Source of the DNA: Acidobacteriota bacterium
GTDB lineage: Bacteria > Acidobacteriota > Terriglobia > Terriglobales > Acidobacteriaceae
Assembly: GCA_003225555.1 (NCBI GenBank)
Contig: QIAM01000006.1
Location: 203,353 to 267,352, forward strand
DNA: 64,000 bases
Reading direction: 5' to 3'
Of this stretch, positions 55,501 through 63,177 are shown piece by piece. The notes under the pieces are model-generated. The model saw only the letters and a program-made list of their open reading frames with translations. It did no database searches and was not told where the DNA came from. The position numbers and the translations under genes were made by a program. The stretch's first letter is position 1; each line of letters begins with the position of its first letter.

Positions 55501-55848
55501 CAAGTTCAGAACATTGCGGGCACGGGCGTGCTGCCGATTACGCTTTCTCCCACGTCTCTGAGCTTTGGGACAGTTGCGGTCGGAAACATCAGCGCGATCA
55601 AGGTGATCACCGTGATCAACAATCAGAGCACCGCGGTGTCCATCAATAGCGTAGTCGCGAGCGGCGATTTCATTTCGACCACCGGTGGGAGCATTCCTTG
55701 TGGCTCCAGTGTCCCTGCGAACAGCACGTGTACTCTGGGAGTGGAGTTCAGCCCGACGATTACGGGGACGATCAGCGGAGCCCTCACCTTCAGCTATGGT
55801 GCTGGTTCGTCACCGCAGGTCGCGAGTTTGTCCGGCACCGGCCAATAA
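52540..55848 (+). CDS. Large secreted protein with five ASH repeats
   Basis: The 1102-residue protein has a late signal peptide (hydrophobic core about residues 30-45, cleavage near GLAQ). The N-terminal half (about 50-580) is a unique domain with DVTIAVGTVDYCEHVNNAYQ, of unknown fold. Residues about 585-1102 are five tandem ASH (choice-of-anchor D) repeats of about 100 residues, each with an LxFG...VG start, a paired-Cys hairpin (such as CNGTLAAKSKC) and a LTGTG end. There is no membrane anchor or sorting signal. It follows the polysaccharide genes by 61 nt and may be an adhesin or matrix protein. Confidence 0.8.
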   Translation: MDSKMHSSIRPFRNSTSNEEILLFARVTKWLVLVTCFVPLLCSDGLAQMSTFPGLNTVQNRLNATAAPDVTIAVGTVDYCEHVNNAYQCWYKSGPNANQPVSFFGNTSPKSDSGPWSQNSNNGGNTPNCPTAFTPNSQMLHDNVYNVWILEKRISSKVNGHQYMCVAISNVEDFASTSPAFSWFAFEYDLDTVIPRNPQGNFYYPDYPQSGLWQSSTTPTVPYTPAKDQAMWITYDLQDVNNSSNINGVLLCAVDLAGLRASTSSPWVNTSKTPACTIAHPLTAFNQRRSWVPANNSDTTPPIAADGEMFTYLIEPPKDSLSYLTDPSHTQGVEQWTIDWTAATPAPTFVNSWDLPSTQSGGDQLGCFNRGNYYGTICIPQPSTSVSGIMIDSVADRMQQFFHYTSNGGQGGVWTSAHAIQIVPNPTNFTQTEADIRLLQRNSVAPNAVYVAADYPILDPADSTAYVFLPSVVRDKVGNLQGILGTSGSGTNQHPALDSLNFNPTTLQAGTYGYIASPFTDGDAQNVGTLSYRWGDWYSAVLDPGDSCTVWVAGEFLAADRTTTPYWYTEMASLPPMSSCSGAPVTLSSVSLNFGSQTVGVRSSPLVETVTNHQTVALNITGISAGGDFTQTNTCQQPLAPGGTCTISVYFTPSTTGTHTGTLTVTDDASNSPQTASLTGTGATSAISLAPTSLAFGNQVLNTSSAVQKITVTNSGAANLTVNSVAASGGYSETDSCAGVTLTPGQNCTISVTFTPMVTGSISGAITVNDTSAGAPHVVTLTGSGQLAVSMSANLTFAATNVGTSSSPQTMTLTNNQSQSLSFTSATSGDFSAMGGGTTPCNGTLAAKSKCTYSVTFTPTMNGLIKGALTITHNAGGSPAVGGLTGTGQNGPASPFMFTPANLSFGNVVLNVPASKTVTIKNVSTATVNISSVTGSGYYVVTPSGTTPCGGALNAGKQCTVTATFTPQLVGSSIGGLSVFNDSSVSPQVQNIAGTGVLPITLSPTSLSFGTVAVGNISAIKVITVINNQSTAVSINSVVASGDFISTTGGSIPCGSSVPANSTCTLGVEFSPTITGTISGALTFSYGAGSSPQVASLSGTGQ

Positions 55849-55871
55849 AACGGACGGACGACCGGAATCGC

Positions 55872-56996
55872 TCAGTGTCCACCGACAACTTTGGCCGCGG
55901 CTTCATAGGCCTGCTGATATTCCTGGTGGTGACGGGGATAGTCCGGACTTTCAGGATCGTAGGCCACGAACCAGTCTGGCATGTAGATCTCGAAAATCTG
56001 GGTATGAAGCTTCAGGGCGAAGGGCAGCAACTCCACCATCGAGCCCACGCGTCCATCTCCGTCAGGATCGCTTTTTTTCACCGTTTGTAATTCCAGAGGC
56101 ACTTTGCCACTGGCTTCGCGCCAGATGTGGCACCAGTCCACAGCACACGGCGCCCCGTTCTGATCGGCATGCATGTCCTCGATCTGCAAGCCCTGGCTGC
56201 CGGTTGCAATCTTTAGCTGGACCGCACGCCGCGCCACGGCGTCGGCAAATTCAAGATTCGGCGGATTGCCAAAGCTGTTGATTCCCACCATCAGTTGCTT
56301 CGGTGAATGAAGCGACGCCTCATAATCAAGCATGTCGAAGATGTACTTGCGCCACCTATCCGGTGAAAAGCCTTTGTTCTTCAGCGCATACATGCACGCA
56401 GGGTAGGTTTCACCTCCCTGACCCAACCCAAAGCGGATATATCCGACGGCGGAATTATTTCCGAAGTGCTGAACTACGGCAGCCATGAACTGCTGGTAGT
56501 TCTCTATGAAGTCTTTTTCCCAGAAGACCGGCACCTCGCCCGCATTCTCGCAGCGCACTGACTGCACCTTGCGGAAAACATAATCGGGCGTAGCTCGCTG
56601 TCCTCCTCCGTAGTGCGTGGCCCAGACGATCAGGTTCACCTGCTTCCCCGCCTTCACCCAAGGCTCCATCTCGTGCTCGACGTGGGAGAAATCGTAGCGG
56701 GGATTGGTGCTCGGGCCACGGTCAATCTCGTTCCAAACCAGGTAGAAGTTGGCCCCGCAGACCACCGGATTGTGCAGCAGGTACTGGTTGGCCCGCGCGT
56801 TGATTCTGACAGCGCCGGGAAAGAAGATCGCAAACAGCCCGTGCGGCCCATCGGGCACGGCCACAGTGGGCAAGGAGTCGGTACAACTGGGAAATGCAGC
56901 GGCCTTGGAAGCTTTCGGTGTGGGTTGGTCCTGTCCCACCGCAATCGCACCCAGCAGGATCGAGGAGGCCAACAGGCAGGCGATCTTAGTTTTCAT
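55872..56996 (-). CDS. Secreted TIM-barrel-like glycoside hydrolase candidate
   Basis: The 374-residue protein has a signal peptide (MKTKIACLLASSILLGAIAV). The pattern NFYLVWNEIDRG, DFSHVEHEMEPWVKAGKQVN, LIVWATHYGGG and VGYIRFGLGQGGE resembles retaining TIM-barrel hydrolases such as GH42/GH5-like proteins, with Glu residues at strand ends. The family cannot be fixed by eye. It overlaps the Nudix gene by four bases and converges on the ASH protein gene with 23 nt between stops. Confidence 0.5.
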   Translation of the reverse strand: MKTKIACLLASSILLGAIAVGQDQPTPKASKAAAFPSCTDSLPTVAVPDGPHGLFAIFFPGAVRINARANQYLLHNPVVCGANFYLVWNEIDRGPSTNPRYDFSHVEHEMEPWVKAGKQVNLIVWATHYGGGQRATPDYVFRKVQSVRCENAGEVPVFWEKDFIENYQQFMAAVVQHFGNNSAVGYIRFGLGQGGETYPACMYALKNKGFSPDRWRKYIFDMLDYEASLHSPKQLMVGINSFGNPPNLEFADAVARRAVQLKIATGSQGLQIEDMHADQNGAPCAVDWCHIWREASGKVPLELQTVKKSDPDGDGRVGSMVELLPFALKLHTQIFEIYMPDWFVAYDPESPDYPRHHQEYQQAYEAAAKVVGGH

Positions 56997-57508
56997 TGTG
57001 ACTGTGCTCCACGGTTATTGTGCTCCGCTTGAATCGTTTGTGCATGATTGACGACCGGCGTCTTTCCCAGCAGCCCGAGTAACGGCCGTTGACTGGGCAA
57101 CAAACGCGGTTCCAGTTCGGCCACGGTCATCCAACGGGGCGATCCTTCCCAGGAATTTTTCAGCTCCCCCGTGGCCTGCACTTCGAATACTGAAGTGTTG
57201 CAGGGCACATCTGCCGTGCTGTAATACCTCAGTTGTAATTCCTCGCCACTGACCTTCAACCCAGTCTCTTCCCTGACCTCGCGGTGCAGCGTCTCCAGCT
57301 CCGGTTCTCTCCAGTTTGCGATGCCTCCGGGCAGAGAGAGGCCACGTCCGTCGTTGCGAACGATCACCAGGATTCTGTCCTCGCGGCGAATGATGGCGAG
57401 CGATGCGCGCAACCTTCCGAAGACCGGGAACCGGCGATAGAGCGTGAAGCAGGTCCGCGCAAAAATCCAAAAGATTCGCCGCTTGATGTCATCCAGCACA
57501 GTCTGCAA
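56993..57508 (-). CDS. Nudix hydrolase
   Basis: The 171-residue protein carries the Nudix box GGIANWREPELETLHREVRE plus ETGL, matching Gx5Ex7REUxEExGU. It should hydrolyse a nucleoside-diphosphate-linked substrate with Mg2+. The N-terminal 35 residues are aromatic and partly hydrophobic. The first codon is TTG at 57508; GTG and ATG codons a few residues on are alternatives. It is translationally coupled by ATGA to the downstream secreted protein gene, an unusual pairing. Confidence 0.85.
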   Translation of the reverse strand: MQTVLDDIKRRIFWIFARTCFTLYRRFPVFGRLRASLAIIRREDRILVIVRNDGRGLSLPGGIANWREPELETLHREVREETGLKVSGEELQLRYYSTADVPCNTSVFEVQATGELKNSWEGSPRWMTVAELEPRLLPSQRPLLGLLGKTPVVNHAQTIQAEHNNRGAQSQ

Positions 57509-57580
57509 GGGCTAAGTCTAGCATGCAAATTTCGCTGACATTTCGGTGGACAATGTGGGGAACCCATACTAATGGGGCGC

Positions 57581-57611
57581 CCCACTTCTCGCGTCTTTTG
57601 CGAGAAGTGGG
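57581..57611. terminator. Strong hairpin, probably also a dispersed repeat
   Basis: CCCACTTCTCGC and GCGAGAAGTGGG form a perfect 12-bp stem with a 7-nt loop, 31 nt beyond the stop of the minus-strand propeller-like gene. No T-run follows. From memory, near-identical CCCAC..TTCTCGC hairpins recur between genes in acidobacterial genomes. Confidence 0.5.
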
Positions 57612-57641
57612 AGGGGCTGCTCCAGCGCTACCACGCGGCTC

Positions 57642-58772
57642 TCAGTTGGTTACGCCTGGAATCTGCATGCGGATGAAACGCGGCTTGTAATCGTCAGCAC
57701 ACACCAAATCACTGCCGGTATTCGCGTTCACATTGTAGGAAACCAGGATGCCGTCGGAGTTGGTGAATTCCATGTGCGCTTTCGGGTTGTAGGTGACCAG
57801 CGTGCCGGTCTTGCATCCATTCGCGCCCGCTTCCGGTGTGGTGTACACGGTCGTCTTGTTGCTCCACGGGCCTTGAGCTGAGCACGAATAGTAAGTGGTC
57901 ACTGCATTCCAGAGGGGAAACGGGGGACTCAGCGGATCCATCCCGGTCATGAGATAGAAAGTTCCCGCGCTATAAGTCAGCTGGTTGACGGAATACTCCG
58001 GTGTAATCGAAGCGACGCCGTTCAAGGCGGTCGCGTTCGCTTGTCCGGTCAGCCACTTGTTCTGGGTCGCATTCCAGAACTGCCACTTCGATGCATTCGC
58101 CAGATTATTGATATTGTTCGTGCGAGCGAGGTACGGGACCTTGATGGTTCCCGAGTCCTTCATGCCGTAGATGTAGTAAAGCGAGCCAACCGGCATGACG
58201 CGAACACCCCATTCTGTGCTGGTATCGATCCCAGTCACCGGCTGAATCGAGTCAACCTTTAGGCTTGGCCACGAAAGCGTAACCACCGAATGGCCCACCA
58301 GTTTGAAGAAGCCGGTCCACTCGAGGAGCATGATCTTGATCTTGTAGACGCCGGCTGTGGGCTGGGTGACGATGCCGTCTCCGATCCAGAACCAGTCGTT
58401 TTTGTTTGTGGGCACGAAGTAGGAAGACTTCTGCGGTGGATAGCCTACGGTAGTCCACGATCCGGTCGTTTGGTTCAGAACCGTGAGAGAGTTATGCGCG
58501 GTGAACAAGTAATTGCTTCGCTTGCGAGTCGTGGGGTCAACCGTCCCGATGTAAGAGTCCGACCACATGAAAAGGTTGGTTCCGTCAGGAAGCGCCAGGG
58601 AGTAGGTTCCGTCTCCGCCTGTCCAGCCAGGACCGTTTTGTGTGGCGTAGCCGTCGAAAGTCGAATCGATAGTGGCAGCGGAGGGTGCTGCCGGCAGCAC
58701 GCATTGGGAAAGGGCTGGCCGGGATAAAAGCAACAGTCCCAGGTAGACAAGGCAGAGTGAAGAGCGAAACAT
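57642..58772 (-). CDS. Secreted beta-propeller-like hypothetical protein
   Basis: The 376-residue protein has a signal peptide (LCLVYLGLLLLSRPALSQ). Repeated WxxD/G-type strands (LFMWSDSYIG, WFWIGDGIV, YYIYGMKDSG, FYLMTGMDPL) suggest a five-bladed beta-propeller of the DUF4185/DUF5005 kind, which act in glycan binding or hydrolysis. Catalytic residues cannot be assigned. GGAGG precedes the ATG. It is separated from the Nudix gene by a hairpin. Confidence 0.55.
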   Translation of the reverse strand: MFRSSLCLVYLGLLLLSRPALSQCVLPAAPSAATIDSTFDGYATQNGPGWTGGDGTYSLALPDGTNLFMWSDSYIGTVDPTTRKRSNYLFTAHNSLTVLNQTTGSWTTVGYPPQKSSYFVPTNKNDWFWIGDGIVTQPTAGVYKIKIMLLEWTGFFKLVGHSVVTLSWPSLKVDSIQPVTGIDTSTEWGVRVMPVGSLYYIYGMKDSGTIKVPYLARTNNINNLANASKWQFWNATQNKWLTGQANATALNGVASITPEYSVNQLTYSAGTFYLMTGMDPLSPPFPLWNAVTTYYSCSAQGPWSNKTTVYTTPEAGANGCKTGTLVTYNPKAHMEFTNSDGILVSYNVNANTGSDLVCADDYKPRFIRMQIPGVTN

Positions 58773-59169
58773 TGTTCCTCCGGACGCGTGAGAAGTTCCT
58801 CAGCAAGGTAACTCATATTGTTGCCATGCGATAGAGTCGAATCTCTCGATTGGATTGCATCGGCCGCACCTGGATCGCGGCCCGACGACAGCGAACCGTG
58901 ACCGCTAAAATCAAGGCAGACTTACTGTGCGGTGGGTCATCAACGCGTCGTCCGCCGGAAATGGGCAAGCCCCGACTGGGGACTTCCAACGTCCTCGAAG
59001 CCTTCTGGCTCGTAAAGGTAGCCAGTCCGGGTTGTGAGTGTAATCTGTTTTCGGCAATTGAGATACACCAGCTTCAAGAATTCAGGCCTTTTCAGTGGGA
59101 CACGCTGTTACTCCATTTCGGAGCTAATCTTGAAATGACGGATCGACATAATCAGACACGGAGGAACTA
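58773..59169. other. Intergenic region without a supported gene
   Basis: About 400 bases between divergent genes. A 110-codon plus-strand frame (58850-59182) overlaps the next gene, has no ribosome site and no family character. The region must contain promoters for both neighbours, but no clear hexamer pair was seen. Confidence 0.35.
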
Positions 59170-59724
59170 TTGGCAAAAGTAGTCGTCGGGATGACCATCT
59201 CGCTTGACGGGTTTGTAGCCGACCAAAATGGCAACGCAGGTCGCCTCTATCCCGACTTGGCGGCGCTCAGACACACCGCTTACATGAAGGACGCTATCGA
59301 GCAGACTGGTGCAGTCCTCATGGGGAGAAGGACGTTCGCGATGGGGGACCCCGACTCGTACGTCGGCAACTACGAATTCCAAGTGCCGATTTTCGTGCTG
59401 ACCCATCACCCGCCGAGCGTTGCACCGAAACAAGACGAGCACCTGACCTTCACGTTCGTAACCGACGGTGTGGAATCAGCGGTCGCCCAAGCAAAAGCTG
59501 CCGTCCGTGATAAGGCAGTTCAGGTGGTCGGCGGCGTCAGCATAGCCCAACAGCTCTTGGATGCGGGGCTCGTCGACGAGCTTCATGTTGATATCATGCC
59601 GGTATTTTTAGGCATCGGTCTCCGGTCGTTTGAAAGCTCCAGCCTTGAGCGCGTCCGGCTCGAGAAAATCAACGTGCAGGAAGTCGGTGCAAGAACAACC
59701 CTCAGATTCCGCGTGAAGCAGTAG
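59170..59724 (+). CDS. Dihydrofolate reductase/RibD C-terminal-like protein
   Basis: The 184-residue protein has the RibD_C/DHFR-like fold: VVVGMTISLDGFVADQNG at the start, GAVLMGRRTFAMGD for NADPH binding, and VVGGVSIAQQLLDAGLVDEL in the C-terminal half. These stand-alone proteins are NADPH reductases of unclear substrate. The start is TTG 59170 with a good GGAGG 6 nt upstream. It lies just before the IS element. Confidence 0.87.
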   Translation: MAKVVVGMTISLDGFVADQNGNAGRLYPDLAALRHTAYMKDAIEQTGAVLMGRRTFAMGDPDSYVGNYEFQVPIFVLTHHPPSVAPKQDEHLTFTFVTDGVESAVAQAKAAVRDKAVQVVGGVSIAQQLLDAGLVDELHVDIMPVFLGIGLRSFESSSLERVRLEKINVQEVGARTTLRFRVKQ

Positions 59725-59833
59725 TCGACCTTCTGGGTTGACTTCAAGGAATGCAAGCGCTCAGTTTATCGAACAAGATCGCCACTCAACGGGAGTCAAT
59801 AAATTCCTCGTGCTCACTTGTGTAATCGCCCGT

Positions 59834-61380
59834 GGGTGTTGAAAAAGTCACGTCGATTAGCGGGATGAGATTCGGGAGAAGCATGTTAGAAGAGAGTATC
59901 CGCCCATGCTCTGTTTGATTCCGATCATCGGAGGCCTGCTGATCATGATGGGGCAACACGACCGCTCTGAAGCGCTGTTCTACTACTTCCGCCTAGAAGA
60001 TCAGGTTCCCGAGAACCATCTGCTGCGGCTGATCGAGAAGCACATCAGTTTTGAGTTTGTCCGCGAGCGATTGAGAAACAGCTACAGTGAGACGGGTCGC
60101 CCCTCGATCGATCCCGAGCTGCTGCTGCGCATTGTGCTGATCGGCTATTTGTACGGCATCACCAGCGAACGCAAACTGGTGGAGGAACTGCGCATGCATC
60201 TGGCGTGGCGCTGGTTCACCGGTCTGGGCTTCGATCAAGAGATCCCCCATCACTCCACGTTTTCGAAAAACCGGCATGGACGGTTTCAAGAGTCGCAACG
60301 GTTCGAGCAGTTGTTCGAACAGATCGTGAAGCAGTGTGTGGAAGTGGGACTGGTGCAGGGGAAACATCTGTCGGTGGACGGCAGCTTCGTGGAGGCGAAT
60401 GCGGCCAAAGAGAGCCGCATTCCACGCGAGCAGTTAGCGGAAGCAGCACAGGTTCATCACACGGTGCGCCAGTATCTGGTGGACCTGGAACAGCAGAACC
60501 CGGTGGAAGAGCCGGTTCACCAGCAAGACCAGGTATCGACCACCGATCCCGATTCGACTTACGCCACCAAGGGCGGCACGCCGGCTCGCCTGGGATACTA
60601 CGACAACTATCTGGTCGATAACCACAGTTGCGTAATCGTGGGAGTACAAGCGACGGCAGCACGGATGAGTCAGGAAACGGTGGCCGCGCAAGGCATGCTC
60701 GCCCGTTTCGCGCAATGGCAAGGACGAGAACCAGAATCGGTAGCGGCCGACACGACGTACGGGAACGGGGAGTTCTTGCAATGGTTGGCGGATCGGAGCA
60801 TCACGCCCTATATGCGAACCCGCGACAGCATCCACAGAAAGAACAGTCCCTTCTACGGTCCAGAGCGGTTCACGTATCAACCCGAAAGCAATAGCTATCG
60901 CTGTCCTGCGGGGGAACAGCTCAACTATGTCGGCCTGAATGTTCGCAACCGCGCTCACGCCTATATCGGCAGCGGCAAACGTTGTGGGGCATGTTCGCAA
61001 AAAGCGCAATGGACCAGTGGGCGATATAAGTATCTCGCCATTCACATGGATGAGACGGCCCGCCAACGCGCTCGCGAGTTGGTCAACACACCAGAGTTCG
61101 CGAAGGCACAGCGGGAAAGAAAGAAGGTGGAAGCCCTGTTCGCGGAACTCAAGAATCAGATCGGATTGCGTCGCCTGCGTCTGCGGAGATTAAGGTTTGT
61201 TCGTGAGCAGTTCTTCCTGGCAGCCGTCGCCCAGAACATCAAACGGCTAGTGCGGTTCCTCAGCCAACCGCTAACACCCACTGTGGAAGCTACCTTTTAG
61301 CTGAGGTGAGAGGAAAAACTCGATGGCAGCGCTAATCGCGGCCAAAAGTACATTCCGATCACGGACTTTTTCAACACCTA
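59834..61380 (+). mobile_element. IS1182-type insertion sequence, complete
   Basis: Inverted repeats GGTGTTGAAAAAGTC occur at the left end (from 59835) and, inverted, at the right end (to 61378), followed by CGT on both sides. CGCCCGT flanks the element on both sides (59827-59833 and 61381-61387), a candidate 7-bp target duplication. The single transposase gene is intact. The ends are given to the base nearest the direct repeats. Confidence 0.8.
59945..61300 (+). CDS. IS1182-type DDE transposase
   Basis: From ATG 59945 (GGAGG, 10 nt upstream) the protein has 451 residues. The N-terminal DUF772-type domain contains FYYFRLEDQVPENHLLRLIE and SYSETGRPSIDPELLLRIVL. The DDE domain has LSVDGSFVEANAAK (first Asp), SVAADTTYGNGEFLQW (second Asp) and a C-terminal Glu in KKVEALFAELKNQIG. 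A CxxC pair (RCGAC) lies near residue 360. No frameshift is present, so the element may be active. An earlier ATG at 59906 adds 13 residues. Confidence 0.9.
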   Translation: MMGQHDRSEALFYYFRLEDQVPENHLLRLIEKHISFEFVRERLRNSYSETGRPSIDPELLLRIVLIGYLYGITSERKLVEELRMHLAWRWFTGLGFDQEIPHHSTFSKNRHGRFQESQRFEQLFEQIVKQCVEVGLVQGKHLSVDGSFVEANAAKESRIPREQLAEAAQVHHTVRQYLVDLEQQNPVEEPVHQQDQVSTTDPDSTYATKGGTPARLGYYDNYLVDNHSCVIVGVQATAARMSQETVAAQGMLARFAQWQGREPESVAADTTYGNGEFLQWLADRSITPYMRTRDSIHRKNSPFYGPERFTYQPESNSYRCPAGEQLNYVGLNVRNRAHAYIGSGKRCGACSQKAQWTSGRYKYLAIHMDETARQRARELVNTPEFAKAQRERKKVEALFAELKNQIGLRRLRLRRLRFVREQFFLAAVAQNIKRLVRFLSQPLTPTVEATF

Positions 61381-61448
61381 CGCCCGTTTACATCAAGAGA
61401 TGTTCTGCTTTGATAATTTCAGGGTAGGATTACATTGGAGGGTTCTCA

Positions 61449-62030
61449 ATGAAACGCAGCATTGTTCTTGCGTTCGGTGTGCTCCTTTCGATCGGGTGCG
61501 CCGCTCAAGAAACCTCAGTTGCCGTGCCAGAATCTGCGTTTGTCTCTTCCGAGCAATACACAAGCGCATTTTTCGGGTTCTCGTTACCTCTGCCGCAAGA
61601 CTCTGCCCTCCGTGGATTCGCACTCCCATCTAACTTTCACAGCTTGTTTGGCTTGCAGGCGCAAACAAACGGCCTCACGACATTTGCCATTTTCGCTAAA
61701 GAGACGAGCGGCGCATCCTCGAAACTGGCGCGAAAGGCGGCAGCCGGACCAAAAGAAGAATACACAAAAAAGATCAATATTGACGGGAAGGAAGTTTGGA
61801 AGAGCGACACCCAACAAAGGAGCGCTGTTGGCACAATGCGAACGATTGACTATGAGACTGCAATTAACGGTTACCTGTTGTCCTTTAAAATTGTCTCATT
61901 TGATCCGAAACTGACGGATACCCTGCAACACAGCATTGAATCGATCAAATTTTTTGACCCGACCAAAGCACGGGAGATGGCCGGGCCAAACAGCCGCGAG
62001 TACCATCCCGCCGCTCGTTCCAACAACTGA
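61449..62030 (+). CDS. Small exported protein or lipoprotein, unknown function
   Basis: The 193-residue protein has a signal sequence ending in LLSIGCAAQE; LSIGC could be a lipobox, giving a lipoprotein, or the signal may be cut by ordinary signal peptidase. The mature part (about 170 residues) has alternating strands and helices, including YTSAFFGFSLPLPQDSALRG, and no recognised motif. GGAGGG lies 7 nt before the ATG. It starts 68 nt after the IS end, so its upstream region was probably altered by the insertion. Confidence 0.65.
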   Translation: MKRSIVLAFGVLLSIGCAAQETSVAVPESAFVSSEQYTSAFFGFSLPLPQDSALRGFALPSNFHSLFGLQAQTNGLTTFAIFAKETSGASSKLARKAAAGPKEEYTKKINIDGKEVWKSDTQQRSAVGTMRTIDYETAINGYLLSFKIVSFDPKLTDTLQHSIESIKFFDPTKAREMAGPNSREYHPAARSNN

Positions 62031-62066
62031 ACTTCAATCATAGACGCGATGGTTGGCGAAAAATCA

Positions 62067-62097
62067 ATTACGCTCATTGAGGGGTTTTGAGCGTAAT
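62067..62097. repeat. Perfect inverted repeat at integrase remnant border
   Basis: ATTACGCTCA (62067-62076) and TGAGCGTAAT (62088-62097) are perfect 10-bp arms around an 11-nt loop. It overlaps the 5' edge of the integrase remnant, where homology begins, so it may mark a recombination or deletion end. Confidence 0.5.
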
Positions 62098-62259
62098 GGT
62101 GCGAAGCTGTGCCACACGAGCGGTGGCGAGCTGGAGCAGATTCAGGTTTTACTGGGCCATGCATCCGTGCAGACGACGGAACGCTATCTCGGTTGCAAGC
62201 AGAATCTCGGGCATCCGGTGAACGATCTTTTTGACCTCGGAACGAATGGGCAGCCACAA
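62095..62259 (+). pseudogene. Tyrosine recombinase (integrase) C-terminal remnant
   Basis: About 50 codons encode the end of a phage-type integrase: AKLCHTSGGELEQIQVLLGH, then ASVQTTERYLGCKQ. The second catalytic His (LLGH) and the nucleophilic Tyr (ERYLG) are present, but the catalytic Arg region and all upstream domains are absent. The frame runs on without homology. It shows past mobile-element activity here. Confidence 0.75.
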
Positions 62260-62353
62260 GAAAACCAGGTTGGATGTGTCTCGGTGCAAGCCTCTACTCC
62301 CGTAGAAAAGGCATCTCGGCAAGGGATAGAATGCCGCCACGGAGGATCGGAAC

Positions 62354-62731
62354 ATGACCAGCCCGTCTGCGACGCCCGACCGCTATCCTTACCAGAACGA
62401 ACCGAGTTGGTCGAGGTCAGAAAAGGCCCTCGCCCGCAAAGCCTTCGACGCTGCCCTGGGGCGAGAGCTTCACGAGGTGATTCAGGAAGCAAAGAAGATG
62501 GCCAGCCAGATCCAGCAGTCGTCGGATCTGTGGGACTTGGAACACTACCTGACCCAACGCCGTAAAGAGATCGACCGCAAGTACGACTATCGGTATTCGC
62601 AACTCACGCACGTCTTCGGGAAACTTTTGTACGAAAAGCGACTCCGCGAGGAAGAGCTGCGCGGCTTAGCCGAGGACAAGCTGAGGTCGATTCGTTCTGT
62701 CGCCCAATTCTTAGCGAAGTACGCGGCCTGA
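62354..62731 (+). CDS. Fluorescence recovery protein (FRP)-like helical protein
   Basis: The 125-residue protein is all-helical. The stretch WSRSEKALARKAFDAALGRE, then LHEVIQEAKKMASQI, WDLEHYLTQRRKEIDRKYDY and RYSQLTHVFGKLL strongly resembles cyanobacterial FRP, the dimeric regulator that returns orange carotenoid protein to its resting state. Non-photosynthetic bacteria have FRP-like proteins of unknown role. No OCP-like gene is in the window. GGAGG lies 9 nt before the ATG. Confidence 0.7.
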   Translation: MTSPSATPDRYPYQNEPSWSRSEKALARKAFDAALGRELHEVIQEAKKMASQIQQSSDLWDLEHYLTQRRKEIDRKYDYRYSQLTHVFGKLLYEKRLREEELRGLAEDKLRSIRSVAQFLAKYAA

Positions 62732-63177
62732 CCTGCATTCTGAGCGCTATCGCCTGTTCTATAAGAGGGGATGTCAAGAACATTTTTCTCCCTACGCCGG
62801 AGGCGCGGATTTTCTCCGCGGCATCCAGTCCCTGTACCATAGAAGACGCTGGTCTGGTGTCGGGCCCTGGGGTTGGTTCTGCGTTGTTCCATCTCAGCAG
62901 CTGCATCTTCATTAGTAGCGACGACGCCGATCGGTTTCTGAAACTGGCAAGCACTCGTGGTTGTACGGTGTCAACCATGGTTCTATCTGCGACTCGAGGC
63001 CTAGTGCTTTTTCGGGTTATCCGAGAGGGCATAGGGTTAACACAGAGGCTCAGTGCCACAGGCACTGTGCGCCTACAGGCGATAAGGATGCTCACCCTCG
63101 AACCCGAGCGTCTCAAGAACCAACTGGCCACCACCAGAAAAAGATCACCGGAGATGGAGGGCTCTTCCCCGAGACGC
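62732..63177. other. Non-coding flank of the IS110-type element, structured
   Basis: No gene is supported in these 446 bases. On the transposase's downstream side lie adjacent hairpins: CAGTGCC-ACA-GGCACTG (63051-63067) and CGCC-TACA-GGCG (63070-63081). A structured non-coding flank is expected of IS110/IS1111 elements, which encode a bridge RNA there. The element's outer end was not located. Confidence 0.35.

Noticed and set aside
58850..59182. 110-codon frame before the DHFR-like gene
   Set aside because: No ribosome site, no motif, and it overlaps the start of a well-supported gene.
62053..62565. 170-codon frame as an intact gene
   Set aside because: Homology to integrases stops near 62259 and the rest overlaps the FRP-like gene in another frame.
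62604..63134. 176-codon minus-strand frame
   Set aside because: Overlaps the FRP-like gene and the structured non-coding flank; no motif or ribosome site.
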